Counted from the stretch's first letter, positions 1 through 9,900 are shown. The stretch: DNA of 22,204 nucleotides from Mesotaenium endlicherianum (GCA_009602735.1 WELA01008001.1:257926-280129), one strand, 5' to 3'. Numbers and translations: made by a program. The notes: generated from the sequence alone by a model not told the origin.

Positions 1-534
1 CTCCTTACCCCCCCCCCGTGTTCTAAACCCTGGTCTACTTCTGACCCCATTATTCCAAAACCCTAAGTTCATCGCGCAAGCCCCTGTTGCTTGCAGCTAC
101 TAAAGTTTACTTCTGGCCTCTTAGCGGAATTCATTCTGATATTCGCTTCCCCCTCCTGCGCTGCTTTTGGGGGTCCCTTTCTTCCGTCCGTTTATTGCAT
201 CGCACCCGCACGCTTTCCTGTTCCCCAAAATCTTGCTTGCTTGAAGAAACCGCGGCAGGCACCCGAAACCGCAGCAGGGGTTCGAGTGCTTGTCCATCCT
301 GAGACAAGAAGCCCTCGTGCTGCTTTTCAAAACCCCAACCCCTCGATTTGTGTTACCTGAGAAGGCAAGGAAGGGCACGACTACCCTGGTCTGGGTGGTG
401 GCGCTCGAGAGGGGATGCTGCGACCCCAGGGAGCACCGGTCTCTGTCCCACACAATTCTCCTCGTCGTCATCCCTTTCTGACACTTTACCATTGCACTTT
501 GTGCATCCCATAGACTGTCTTGCACTGAGTCGTT
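1..534. other. 5' edge, no supported gene
   Basis: The window opens near a poly-C run and a short CCCTAA-like motif at about 58-66. Reading frames here are short on both strands. The longest, 134 codons on the - strand at 121-525, has no recognisable domain and no convincing splice context. A 17-bp direct repeat beginning CGTTGAAGCC occurs at 531 and 548. I see no supported gene. Confidence 0.5.
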
Positions 535-798
535 GAAGCCACCGCATCGTTGAAGCCGACACTGCCGTCATTAACTCCAAAAAGCGCCGTCGTTATGTGT
601 GCCAGCTGGACCCCAGCACGGTCGTCATTGATTCAAAACGCTGTCGTTATTGTGTGTGCCAGCTGGACCCCAGCACCGCCAAGACCTCGCTGACTGTGCT
701 CAAGGAGCAGCTGGCCGACGAGAAGAAGGAGCAGGCCGCGGGCGGAGAAGAGGGGGGAGATATGGCTGCAGGAGGGCCCATGTTCTCCCAGGGTGCTT
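535..798 (+). CDS. possible exon of an unidentified gene
   Basis: The frame is open from just after a TGA near 532-534 to a GTGAGT donor-like site at 799. It contains an exact in-frame 57-bp (19-codon) tandem duplication: unit 1 reads AVINSKKRRRYVCQLDPST and unit 2 VVIDSKRCRYCVCQLDPST. A Lys/Glu-rich amphipathic stretch follows (LTVLKEQLADEKKEQ), then a Gly/Ala/Glu linker. Preservation of the VCQLDPST part while other codons differ suggests protein-level constraint. There is no in-frame ATG in front of it, so an upstream exon would be needed, and I cannot name a family. Immediately downstream is a CT microsatellite, which would lie in the following intron. It could be chance open GC-rich sequence. 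Confidence 0.3.
564..676 (+). repeat. 57-bp tandem duplication, two units
   Basis: Units 564-619 and 621-676 are offset by 57 bp. They share an identical 3' part (TGTGTGCCAGCTGGACCCCAG) and a diverged 5' part. The period is a multiple of three and the frame stays open across both units. Confidence 0.8.
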
Positions 799-805
799 GT
801 GAGTG

Positions 806-838
<33 letters not shown>

Positions 839-1160
839 TCCCCCCCCTACTTGCATGGAGTTGGAATGGCATCGACAAGAGCACTTTGGATGGAAACCAA
901 TCTAGGTGTCATTATCACACTGGGCTCGTGTTAGCTTTCTCAAAGATGCCGCAGACAGTGACTGCTTCTCTCGCCTGAGCCCCAGGTCAAAAGATAACAT
1001 GCCCTTTTCTTTACTCCTTTGCCTGCTCCAGCCTGCTTGCACTTGCTTACCCTGCCTTGCCCTGCCCTTCCCTGCCCCGCCCCGCCCCGCCCTGCCCTGC
1101 CCTGCCCTGCCCTGCCCTCACTCCCACCCCCCTATCTCCATGCACACACGCGGCCTGTAG
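799..1160. repeat. microsatellites: CT tract and CCCTG/CCCGC pentamers
   Basis: A CT-rich tract spans about 805-847. A pentanucleotide array of CCTGC/CCCGC units spans about 1049-1118. The complementary strand of the pentamer array has regularly spaced G-runs that could form G-quadruplexes. No gene is supported between them, although CTCCAG near 1030 and CTGTAG at 1160 resemble 3' splice sites. Confidence 0.75.
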
Positions 1161-2460
1161 CGGGCTTCTCACCGTGGCACGCCCATATCCGGTCCAGTCA
1201 GAAGAGGGCATCCAGCATTCGCGTGGCGCCTCCACATGCTTCCGTGTCGCATGCGTGGGCAGGTCCGCACACCTTGCCGCCGCCCACGATGTGCGGAAGG
1301 GGAAGAGAGCAGCCGGCGCGCCCGTTCAGACACGTGCCAGGCCGATGCCGGCGCCAGATCAGCAGGCAGAGACGACGGAGGAGCCTGCGGTCGAGCCGGC
1401 TAGTCCTGAATGGCGCCTGCCGAGCGTCCTCTCCAGCGTGAGGGAAGCCCGGGCTGGATACAGGTGGGTACAGGTGGCGGCAGCCGGGCATGGGGGGCGC
1501 TACGCCGGCGGGGCGCCAGCTGCCGGCTCCGGCTGAGCTGGACCCCGACGGCCTGCAGGCGTTTCCAGCTGGCCTGGCGACGCAGCAAAGTGTGAGGTGT
1601 GGAGTGCCGCAGTAGGGAAGGACGGGGGGGGAGGAGCAGGGGCCGGCCGTGCGTTGAGGGGCGCTGGCGGCTGGGCACACGTGCGCGCACTGAAGATGCA
1701 GGTTGCAGCGGGGGGGGGGGGGGCAAGGTTCTCCTGGGTCTGTAGAGGAAAAAGAGGAGGAGGCAGGAGCAGCCATCGACGCCCTGCGGCTGGCGCAGGC
1801 ACGAGCGCACCCCCCCAGGCGCAGCAACAACGGGCGGCAGGCGAGCGGGACTGCTGGCACCGCAGCTGAGGATGCTGCAGCGGCGGCGGGGGCGGCAGCT
1901 GGCCTGAGGACGGAGGGGGGTGGGGAGGGGCCAGTGCCGAGAAGGGCCACGTCAGTGCGGCAGCAGCATCTCCCCCCCCCTCCTCCTTTCTGGACTGGCA
2001 GCTACTGCCACGCGTGCTCCTCAGGCGAGTGATGCTGCGCTCCGCCGCCACGTGGCGGCCCACATTGCCACTCTGGCACGCAGTGGGCAGCGGCAGCAGG
2101 CAGGAGGAGGCCCCTGGAGGCCAAGCACGGTCTTTGGGGGTGCGCGGCGCTGGTATGTCTCCTGCCCCTCTGCTTTTAGGTGTGTTGGTTTGTGTTGCAC
2201 GTGGGTGCTAGTACCGGCGGGCGTGCGGGTGGGCGGGCAGGCGAGCACGCCTCCTTTCACTCCCATGCTGCTGGCTGGCGGCATGCGTGACGTGCCTTTG
2301 TCTGGAGCACCGCCAGCGGCAGAGGTGCATGCGCCTTCCCCCCTCTGGCTTCCCATGCTGAGGTGCGTGTCGGTTGGATTTTGTTCTTCGCTGGGCTGGG
2401 GCTGTCTTCTTGCGAGGACCAGCGGCGGCACCAACGGCGTGTGCGGGAGGCAATTCGGGG
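1161..2460 (+). other. GC-rich stretch with exon-like patches, gene model unresolved
   Basis: Three + strand patches look coding-like. The first, about 1161-1463, ends at a strong CAG|GTGGGT donor-like site and encodes stretches such as SPEWRLPSVLSSVREARAGY. The second, about 1742-1870, contains EEKEEEAGAAIDALRLAQAR. The third, 2025-2152, lies between a pyrimidine-rich CTCCTCAG acceptor and a GTATGT donor and encodes SDAALRRHVAAHIATLARSG. The patches do not join in phase as I read them, so I propose no protein. Long - strand frames here, such as the 250 codons at 1198-1950, are Ala/Pro-rich composition effects. This could be a + strand gene of short exons with G-rich introns, or only GC-rich open sequence. 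Confidence 0.25.
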
Positions 2461-3309
2461 CTTATACTTCTGCGCTGTGCGCGGGGCACCCACATTGCCT
2501 GTCCCCCTCTGTTGGGGGGTGGGATGGGGGGGGAGGGGGGGAAGAGACGAACGGCAGCGGCTGCCCCCCACTCGCTGGTGCGTGCAAGGGGCAGCCATAA
2601 CCGCCAACCCCTCTCGCTTCCGTGTGCAAGGGGGGGCTGTTTGGGGGGTTGTGTGCCGGGGTCTGGCGGCGGCAGCGGAGGCGGTGGCGGAAAACCCCCT
2701 GGTCTGGTGGGGGGGCGGGAAGGACCACCATGTGGGCGTGTGTGTGCATACGCGCCCCCCTGTAGGCGTGTGAGTTACTGTGCTTGTGTGTGTGCGTCCG
2801 CATGTGCCGTGGGGCGGGCGCGCGCGCAAGCGTCTGCGTGCGTGGTTCTGTGTGCGCTGTACGTGCGCGTGCGTGCATGTGGTCGCGGGCAGGCGGGCAG
2901 GGGGCGCGTGAGTTCGTGTGTGGCATTGTGTGGGCATGCGTGGGCAGGCTAGCTGGCGGGCAAATGGACGAACGCGCAATTGCGTGTGTGTGCGTGCGTG
3001 GGGGGGGGCGGGGAGGGGGGAGCGTGCGTGTGCTTGCTGCTGTCCAGAGGCTGCGTGGGGGGGCCAATGGCAGCGCCTGCCGCCCTCTGTTGTCATGTGT
3101 GCGGGGCTCAATGGCTGCAGCAGCACCCCTCCTGGTCTGGTGTTGGTGCGTCAGTTGGGGGGGGGGGCAGGGTGAAGGGACCATGTGCACGTGTGCACGT
3201 GCACTGGAGGTGTGCGGGTCTGTGTGCGCGTGTGTCTGCCGGGGGGCGAGCGGGCAAGTGCCCGCGCACATCCATGTTTTGTACTTCCGTGCGTGTGTGC
3301 AGTACTATG
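2461..3309. repeat. GT/GC-alternating and G-rich low-complexity DNA (left flank of the transposon)
   Basis: The stretch is dominated by GTGTGTGC and GCGCGC alternation and by runs of 7-10 G. Long open frames on both strands are His/Thr/Arg/Cys-rich repeats typical of translated microsatellite, so I call no gene. Alternating purine-pyrimidine DNA of this kind can adopt the Z form. The same kind of sequence resumes at 10909 on the far side of the transposon, showing that it was one tract before insertion. Confidence 0.75.
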
Positions 3310-3317
3310 CTTGCAAG
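3310..3317 (+). repeat. left target-site duplication CTTGCAAG
   Basis: This is the 8-bp direct copy of 10901-10908 and abuts the left inverted end. Length 8 and the nTnnnnAn pattern are the known signature of hAT insertion. The octamer is itself a perfect palindrome. Confidence 0.95.
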
Positions 3318-3335
3318 CAGGGTTACGCCGTTCGC
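3318..3335 (+). repeat. left terminal inverted repeat, 18 bp
   Basis: CAGGGTTACGCCGTTCGC is the exact reverse complement of 10883-10900. The match ends at base 19 (T here, C at the right end). Confidence 0.95.
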
Positions 3336-3403
3336 TTGTTCGCTTAGTTCGCCAAGTGCGCAAGTTCGCTTAGTACGGTGTTCAAAAAAAGGCTTAGTTC
3401 GCC
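3336..3403 (+). promoter_or_regulatory. left subterminal repeats, likely transposase binding region
   Basis: Copies of a TTCGCTTAGT-type motif lie near 3339, 3363 and 3391. The same motif recurs inside the right end near 10819 and 10846. Subterminal short repeats are known transposase-binding sites in Ac/Ds-type hAT elements; binding here is inferred. Confidence 0.55.
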
Positions 3404-3560
3404 TAGTGCGCCAAGTCACGACGGCGTCGACGTCATGTAGCTCCGACGTCGACGTCCCATGTCAGTGGCACATGTAAAAGTACTACGTCGTGTCAGACGG
3501 TTTTTCCCGTTGAGAATGGTTAGGTTTTTTTTTCAATACGCTATCAGAAGTCTTCGTTGC
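3404..3560. other. left-end region with GTCGACGTC palindromes
   Basis: Two overlapping copies of a GTCGACGTC motif (about 3427-3436 and 3447-3457) sit in short inverted arrangement. No gene is seen. Confidence 0.4.
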
Positions 3561-3749
3561 CCGCTGTGCAGCGACGAGTCTCAAAAAAAGATTTTATTCA
3601 TGACATTCACTCCGGACGTAAGCGGATGGGAGTGAACTTTTGCCACTGGTTCCACCGCTGTGCAGCGGCGAGTCTCGAAAAAGAGATTTTATTCATGACA
3701 TTCACTCCGGACGTAAGCGGATGGGTGTGAACTTTCGCCACTGGTTCCA
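3561..3749 (+). repeat. tandem duplication, 94- and 95-bp units
   Basis: Unit 1 (3561-3654) and unit 2 (3655-3749) both run from CCGCTGTGCAGCG to CCACTGGTTCCA and differ at a handful of bases, including one indel in an A-run. The short - strand frame across them (3607-3852) only reflects the repeat. Confidence 0.9.
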
Positions 3750-3894
3750 GGGGGTGTTGACATACCAAAGTGCCACACAGAATTCTACGGCTGAATGTCT
3801 TTGATATAAATAAATTAGCAAAGCTGCGGCACATAGTAATTTTGTTTGACAAAAACTACTGCTGTTGTCTGACGAGATTGGGCGTCAATGATGC

Positions 3895-3955
3895 AAGAAG
3901 ACGGGCTTGAACCCCCGCCTCCGGCTGCGGGTAGCGCAGCGTTACCAAAGGGCCA
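3895..3955 (-). other. tRNA-like sequence (tRNA relic or SINE head)
   Basis: Read on the - strand, it has a perfect Pol III B-box match GGTTCAAGCCC (3903-3913). A 5-bp anticodon-like stem GCTGC/GCAGC encloses a 7-nt loop GCTACCC (3924-3940). Upstream is a D-loop-like TTTGGTAACGC (3939-3949) with a poor A box. There is no matching acceptor stem, loop position 33 is C rather than T, and the T stem is only about 4 bp, so it is not a functional tRNA. A tRNA-derived SINE fragment inside the transposon is the likeliest alternative. Confidence 0.45.
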
Positions 3956-4556
3956 TAAAGTACTCCACATAAATAAGGCGGTTCAATTTGTTAGATTCTT
4001 TTAAAAAGACTTGGAAGGAAAAATGGGAGGGGAAATTGGGAGGGCCGCTTAGCAGCGCCTTTTTAGTTACTTTTCAACGACTTGATTAATTCAGACATAA
4101 GATGTAAGAGTACCTCTTCATCACATCTGAGACTAAACAGGTTTAGTAAAGCTTATCAAATCACTGACACTCGTAATCAACAAACACATAAGAATTAAGT
4201 ACTTATTTATTGCCTCTTTATGTGAAAATAGGCAATTTATACTTAGCGAAAAAAAGTGTAAGAAAACACTGGGAGGGCTGCTTAGCAGAGCCTGTTTTTA
4301 GTACTTCTTTATATAATTAATTACTTCATACAGAAGGCTTAGGAGGATATTTTCTTCTTCATCGAGTATAATAAGCTTCAATAAACAAGTGTGAAAAAGA
4401 TTAAGCTTCTTAACAAGCCTGTATAAGAAGTAGAAAGTACTTATAAATGCGACATTTAAGAGTGAGCAAAGGCTCAGTAAGAAAAAGTGAGTTTGACAAC
4501 AATTCTAAGTACAAGCTAAGTCTAAGTACAAGCTACCTAACAAACAATTCCACTAT
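3956..4556. other. AT-rich 3' region of the transposase, with a diverged internal repeat
   Basis: There is no coding frame. A motif of about 34 bp (TGGGAGGGC then GCTTAGCAG) occurs at 4037-4070 and again at 4270-4304, with looser similarity continuing for about 100 bp, indicating an old direct duplication with an offset near 233 bp. The stretch would hold the transposase 3' UTR and polyadenylation signals, which I cannot pinpoint. Confidence 0.5.
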
Positions 4557-6926
4557 CTAGTAACCAATCGCTCTTGGTCTTCTTCTTCCTGAAGTTGCAC
4601 CACTAGGTCGCTCCTCCAGCTCTTCTTCCTCTACCTCCTCTTCCTCTACCTCCATCTCCCCTTCCTCACTCAACGAGGCATGCATGGCAAGATTGAGACC
4701 CTCCTCTTCAGGTGTCTCCAAGAACTCCGCTTCTTCAACCCATGGAGTTGCGCCGACACTTGGTCCAAGGAATTCCAAACTCTTCTCCTGAAGTCTCAAC
4801 ATAGAATGCACGTACACTAACTTTTTTGCTCTAGTAGGGAGCAGCCTATTGCGAAGTGGACTATGAACAAACCCGTACTCAGACCAATTTCTCTCACATG
4901 CTGCTGCTGAACCAGGTTGCGACAATATTCTCATAGCAAGAAGCTGAAGATTAGGACAATGACTTCCGTATGTTTCCCACCACACGTGAGCAGGCATCAT
5001 GGTCTTATTAGCCTTGCAAACGTCATCGCCAAAAATGTCACCACTCTGCCGGTAGAGCGCCAACTCTCGATCCACCAACGCTCGGTCAGCCACACCTCCT
5101 CCGACAAGGGTATTCCGCACGTCGGACCAATCAGTAAGTAGACACTTCTCAACTGCCCAAGACTCATGGTCTTGGAACTCGGGGTCGAGATAGTATCCTG
5201 TAGCCACACGAAGTCAATAAGCAAACTCAGTGTATGATCGACTACACAATGTACTTTTCACAAAAAGAGAGCAATAACAATAACAAGCAAAATAACAATG
5301 ACCAGCACACAATAACAAGCATGCAAAAGAACAGCAGCCGCCGAGCAAGAAAGGTGAGCAACAACAAAAGAGACTTTTACCCGCAGAATGTAAGGGGCTG
5401 TGAAGCTGCTCCCAGCGAGCCTTCACGTCCTTCTTAACTTGGGTTCTTTGTGTTGGTTTGAGTCCTTCAACCTCATGCATATGAATTTTGATGGCGCTCA
5501 TACGAGCCCAGATCTTCCCAAGAGAAGGTTGTGGAGAGTCAACTAGTCGAAGAAGAACTACGATGGGCTCACACACGGCTACCCATACCTTCACTCGCGC
5601 CCAAAGTTCATCGTCACGAACTAGGTCTCTAATCTTCGTAGCCTCACCTACACAACCATTCTTTGCCGCCCACTCAAGCCACCTACTGTCAGTCACCATA
5701 GCTTGTAAGGTATCTCTCACAACGATGAGTCTTTGCAAGCAAAGAAAGTTACTAGCAAACCTCGTAGGTCCTGGCTTCAACAACTCTAGTTTATTTTTTA
5801 GCCTTGCCCCATGCTCACGGTAAAGAGCGTGAGGTATGTGGTGGTTTGCAACAAACTGGACCAAGTGCTTGAAGCTATCGATTATGCCCTCTAGCTCTTT
5901 TATCTTTCCTAGGTCTTTTAACAGCAGGTCCAAAATGTGAGCAGCACAAGGGGTCCAATATATGTGCGGGTGCTTCTCGCGAACCATATTACAGCCAGCT
6001 ACAATGTTAGCTGCAGAGTCTGTGCAAAGCTGTACAACATGGTCGGCGCCTATCTTCTCTACGGTCGCAAGCAGGTGGTTACCAATGTAGTCACCCGTTT
6101 TCCTTTCACCCTCAGTGTTGATAGCATCCATGAACATCTCAGTGCCACCCACAACCATAAGCACATTAAGAAGAGGATGCCCGCATGGATCAGTCCACCC
6201 ATCTGCTACAATGCTACATCCTGTCATTGGTAGTCCCTTCTTCTGTTTCTTCTCCCAAGCTTCTATCTTCAACACCTCTCTGTCTAGTAGGGTACTTCCG
6301 AGCGGCTTATCCTTCATCGGGATATACACTACACCTGTTTCCTGGGTGTATTTACTGACTGCAACCAACATCTCTCTAAAGAACTCGCTGCGAGCAACAT
6401 TAAATGACGAACCGGTACCATAGAAGAAGCGAGCGACAATCTCATGGACAGCATCAGCATTCATGTTTTGAAACATGTCACTTATAGAGGTCTGCCCAGT
6501 CTCCCTGCCTAAAGAGGGGGAGCCACTAGCACAAGAACCCCATTCAAACACGCGCTTTCGTGCAGCTTGCATGGCATTCTTACTACGTCGCTTTCCCAAG
6601 ACACCACTAGACGAACCATTAAAACGAGGAATCATGACATCTAGAACCTCATCAGGAACCTCCTCACACTGACTAACATCCTTAAGTCCTCCCGTGAGAT
6701 GGCCACGAATCCTGGTAACCCCAGCAACAAACTCGTTGAAGCAATAGTTGCACTTGACCTTCGGATGTGAATTCTTCGTCTTGGCTTCCGCAACAATGGA
6801 TACATGGGCCCACTCTGGACCAGATCTTGCAGCAACTGCTCTAGGGGGCAAACGAGCGCTTAAAGCTCCAGTAGCCCCTCTCATTCTAGCAAGCGTTGCT
6901 CCACACGAAGTGAATGGTTGGGACAT
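4557..6926 (-). CDS. hAT-family transposase (BED, DUF659 and hATC domains), two exons
   Basis: This enzyme would excise and reinsert the element. Exon 1 is 6926-5381 and exon 2 is 5197-4557. The 183-bp intron (5380-5198) begins GTAAAA, ends CTACAG and splits one Gly codon; joining gives 728 aa in frame. From N to C: a BED zinc finger at about 38-90 (C59, C62, H76, C87); a DUF659/RNase H-like core at about 205-355, with candidate catalytic aspartates in ADGWTD (D242) and CTDSAAN (D303) and a WTPCAAH motif at 325-330; and an hATC dimerisation region at about 585-660 with ACERNWS (E617, candidate third acidic residue) and RNRL. An acidic Glu-rich tail at about 690-715 and a basic RRRPR end follow. 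No stop or frameshift breaks it. The ATG at 6926 is preceded 14 bp upstream by a pyrimidine-rich TTATTGCAG acceptor, so a 5'-UTR intron is likely. Domain assignment is firm; the exact catalytic residues are inferred from family knowledge. Confidence 0.93.
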
Positions 6927-7128
6927 GATGCGCGTGAAACCTGCAATAACGAAGGGAATAAATAAAGCAGTAAGAAAATAGGCTCAGTAAAGAGAGCAAC
7001 AACAAGGCAGTAGTGAAGGCAACAATATAGGAGCAGCAGCAAGGGCAAGCACAGAGAGAGCGACAATAGGACAGCAAGAGAGGCAAGCATAGGAGGAGCA
7101 GCAGCAGAGCAAGCAAAAAAACCAGCAA
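6927..7128 (-). other. T-poor (transcript-sense pyrimidine-rich) tract upstream of the transposase start
   Basis: On the - strand this is a long pyrimidine-rich tract ending in TTATTGCAG|G, with AG at 6942-6941, just before the ATG: a textbook 3' splice site. The CAACAA and GCAAGC composition resembles the small transposase intron (5198-5380). Overlapping Leu/Cys-rich open frames are composition effects. Confidence 0.5.
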
Positions 7129-9900
7129 CACAGGGGCAGTGCCGCAGCAGCCAACCCGCCCCGGGCATGCAAAAACACATCGACACGGGGGTTGGCAGCT
7201 GCAGCACTGCAGCTAGCCAGCCAGCACCGGGAAAGCAACAAAACAGGAATACGAGGGGTGCAGCAAACAAAAAGCAAGACGGGGGCGGGCAGCTGCAGCA
7301 CAGCAGCAACCAGCCAGCTCATCCCGGGCAAGCAAAACACAACACGGGGGAAGTCAGCTGCGGCACTGCAGCGGCCAGTCCGCCCCCGGCAAGCAGAAAC
7401 ACAATAGGAGCTGCAGCACTGCAGCAAGCCAGCCAGCCCCGAGCAAGCAAACAAACAGGGACACGGGGGCGGCTAGCTGCACCACTGCAGCAAGCACCCC
7501 GCCCCGACTGAAGCACAAACGCAACAAAACGGGGGCAGCCAGCTGCAGCACTGCAACAGCCAGCCCGCCCAAATAATACAGCAACAGTAAAATTGCAAAC
7601 AGCCAGCCAAGCAGCTGCAAAACTGCTGCAGCCAGCCGGCCACGAGGAAAGAGCAAGCAAGGGGCGGCTGCAGCACAGCAGCAGCCAGAAAGCCCCAAAC
7701 AAAATGCAAGCAAGGGGCGGCTGCAGTTCAGGCAAACAAACTTGACCAGACCGTCCCAACTAAAGAAATAAAGAAACAAGCAAGGGGCGGGCGGCTGCAG
7801 TACTGCAGCAGCTAGTCCGCCCTGAGCAAGCAAACAAAAAGCAACACGAGAGTGGGCAGCTGCAGCACTGCAGCAAGCTAGCCAGCCTAGAGCAAGCAAA
7901 AAAAGAGGGACATAGGGGTGGGCAGCTGCGACAGCTGCAGCACTACAGCAGCCAGTCCGCCCCGAGCAAGCAAAAGATCAGGGACCCGGGGGCGGGAGGC
8001 TGAAGCACTGCAGCAACCAGCCCGCCCCGGGCAAGCAAGAACCCAACATGGGGACGGCCGGCTGCAGCACAGGAGCAGCCAGCCCGCCCCGAGCAAGCAA
8101 ACAAAAAGCGACACAGGGGTCGGCAGCTGCACCACTGTAGCAGCCAGCCCGCCCCGGGCAAGCAGAAACACAACACGGGGGCGGCCGGCTGCAGCACAAC
8201 AGCAGCAAGCCCGCCCCAACCAAGCAAGCAAACTAAAAGCAGCCAGACAAACTTGACCAGCACGCCTCGACTAAAGAAACAAAGAAACAAGCAAGGGGCG
8301 GGCGGCTGCAGGGCTGCAGCAGCCAGCCCGCCCCGAGCAGGCAAGAAAAGAGGGACACAGGGGTGGGCAGCTGCAGCACTGTAGCAAGCCAGCCAGTCCC
8401 GAGTAAGCAAAAAGAGAGGGACACGGGGGCGGCCAGCTGCAGCACTGCAGCAGCCAGCCCGCCCCGAGCAAGCAGAAACACAACACGGGGGCGGCCAGCT
8501 GCAGCACAGCAGCAGCCAGCCCGCCCCGAGCAAGCAAACAAACACGGACACGGGGGCGGCCAGCTACAGCACTGCAGCAAGCCAGCTAGCCCCAGAAAGC
8601 AAAAAACCAAGGACACGGGGGCGGGCAGCTGGGGCACTGCAGCAAGCAGCCCACCCCAATTGAAGCACAAACGCAACAAAACAGGGGCGGCCAGCTGCAG
8701 TATTGCAGCAGCCAACCCGCCCGACTAGTACACCAACAAAAAAAATTGCAAACAGCGAACTGGGCACCTGCAGAACTGCAGCAGCCAGCCACTCCGGCAC
8801 CGAGGAAAGAGAAAGCAAGGGGCGGCTGCAGCACAACAGCAGCCAGACCGCCCCTACAAAATGCAAGCAAGGGGCGGCTGCAGTTCAGCCGCTCAAACTT
8901 GACCAGCCCGGCCGCGACTGAGGAAACAAAGAAACAAGCAAGGGGCGGGCGGCTGCAGCACTGCAGCGGCCAGCTCGCCCCAACCAAAGCAAGCAAGGGG
9001 TGACGGCTGCAGCACTGCAGCAACCAGACCGCCTCGACATAACCAATAGAAGAGGGAAAGGGAGGGAAGGGCACCTGATGCGCTAGCCCCGACGGTTGCT
9101 CGTTGATAGGCGCAGGGGATGCAGACTATGTCAGGGCGAGCTCCTGCAGCACTGCAACAATCGAACAACAAAGACCAAAGCAAGAAAGGGGCTGATGCAG
9201 TTCAGCCAGCCAACTTTGGCCAAAACAAGCAAGGAGCGAGCGGCTGCAGCACTGCAGCAGCCAGCCCGACCCGACTAAAACAAACATACAGCAACAAGGG
9301 GCGGGCAGCTGCGGCACTGCAGCAGACAACCCGCCCCGAACAAAGAAACAAATAAAAAAGCAAGGGGCAGGCAGTTGCCGCACCGCAGCAGCCAGCCCGC
9401 CCCGGGGCAAGCAATAAAAAACTAGGACAGGGTCGGGTAGCTGCAGCACTGCAACAGCCAGCCCGCCCCGAGTAGAGCAAGCACCAAAAGTGCAACACGG
9501 GGGCGGGCAAACAAACAGAAAACAAACAAACGGAACAAAGCAAACAAAAGAACAAACAAATAGCAAACAAGCAGAAAGTAAGGGGCCACTGCAGCACACA
9601 GCAGCCAAGCCGTCCCGGGCAAGCAGAAACACAACACGGGGGCCGCCAGCTGCAGCACTGCAGCAAGCCAGCCAGCCCCGAGCAAGCAGACAAATAGGGA
9701 CACAGGGGCGGCCCGCTGCAACACTGCAGCAGCTAGCCCGCCCCGGGCAATCAGAAACACAACACGGGGGCGGCCAACTGCAGCACAACAGGATCTAGCC
9801 CGCCCCGGGCAAGCAAAAACACAACACGGGGGCGGCCAGCTGCAGCACTGCAGCAAGCCAGCGAGCCCCAAGCAAGCAAACAAACAGGGACACTGAGGCA
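7129..9900. repeat. hairpin-forming minisatellite, about 40 units of about 65 bp
   Basis: Degenerate units recur every 62-66 bp over much of the array. Starts of the AGCTGCAGCAC core fall at 8369, 8435, 8497, 8562, 8627 and 8693. Each unit has an A-rich linker (GAGCAAGCAAACA), a G-rich arm (GGGGCGGGC), a core with two CTGCAG sites and a C-rich arm (GCCCGCCCC). The arms are complementary and the core is nearly self-complementary, so each unit is an inverted repeat; the copy at 8295-8334 has a perfect 9-bp outer stem. The + strand is strikingly T-poor: 6 T in 180 bases at 8401-8580. That is why long Cys/Leu/Ala-rich open frames appear in all - strand frames; I do not call them genes because the period is not a multiple of three and no domain is seen. 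Superimposed longer repeats exist (see the separate entry). CRISPR is excluded by unit length and degeneracy. Confidence 0.9.
7505..8960 (+). repeat. higher-order repeat inside the minisatellite, about 300-bp blocks
   Basis: The block at about 7505-7800 recurs at about 8657-8960 with the same order of variant units: TGAAGCACAAACGCAACAAAAC, an AAATTGCAAACAGC linker, GAGGAAAGAG, an AAAATGCAAGCAAGGGGCGG unit, then AAACTTGACCAG. The CTTGACC marker appears at 7741, 8252 and 8898, with a weaker relative near 9195-9240. Blocks of several units were therefore duplicated together. Confidence 0.75.

Noticed and set aside
1198..1950. 250-codon - strand ORF
   Set aside because: Ala/Pro/Arg-rich low-complexity translation of GC-rich DNA with no domain; + strand patches with splice signals are as likely.
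2257..3271. Long His/Thr/Pro-rich and Cys/Val/Arg-rich frames on both strands
   Set aside because: Translations of GT/CA microsatellite.
3895..3955. Functional tRNA gene (UAC anticodon)
   Set aside because: No acceptor stem, wrong base at position 33 and a weak T stem; kept only as a tRNA-like relic.
7129..9900. CRISPR array
   Set aside because: Units are about 65 bp, degenerate, without constant repeat/spacer structure, and inside a eukaryotic transposon.
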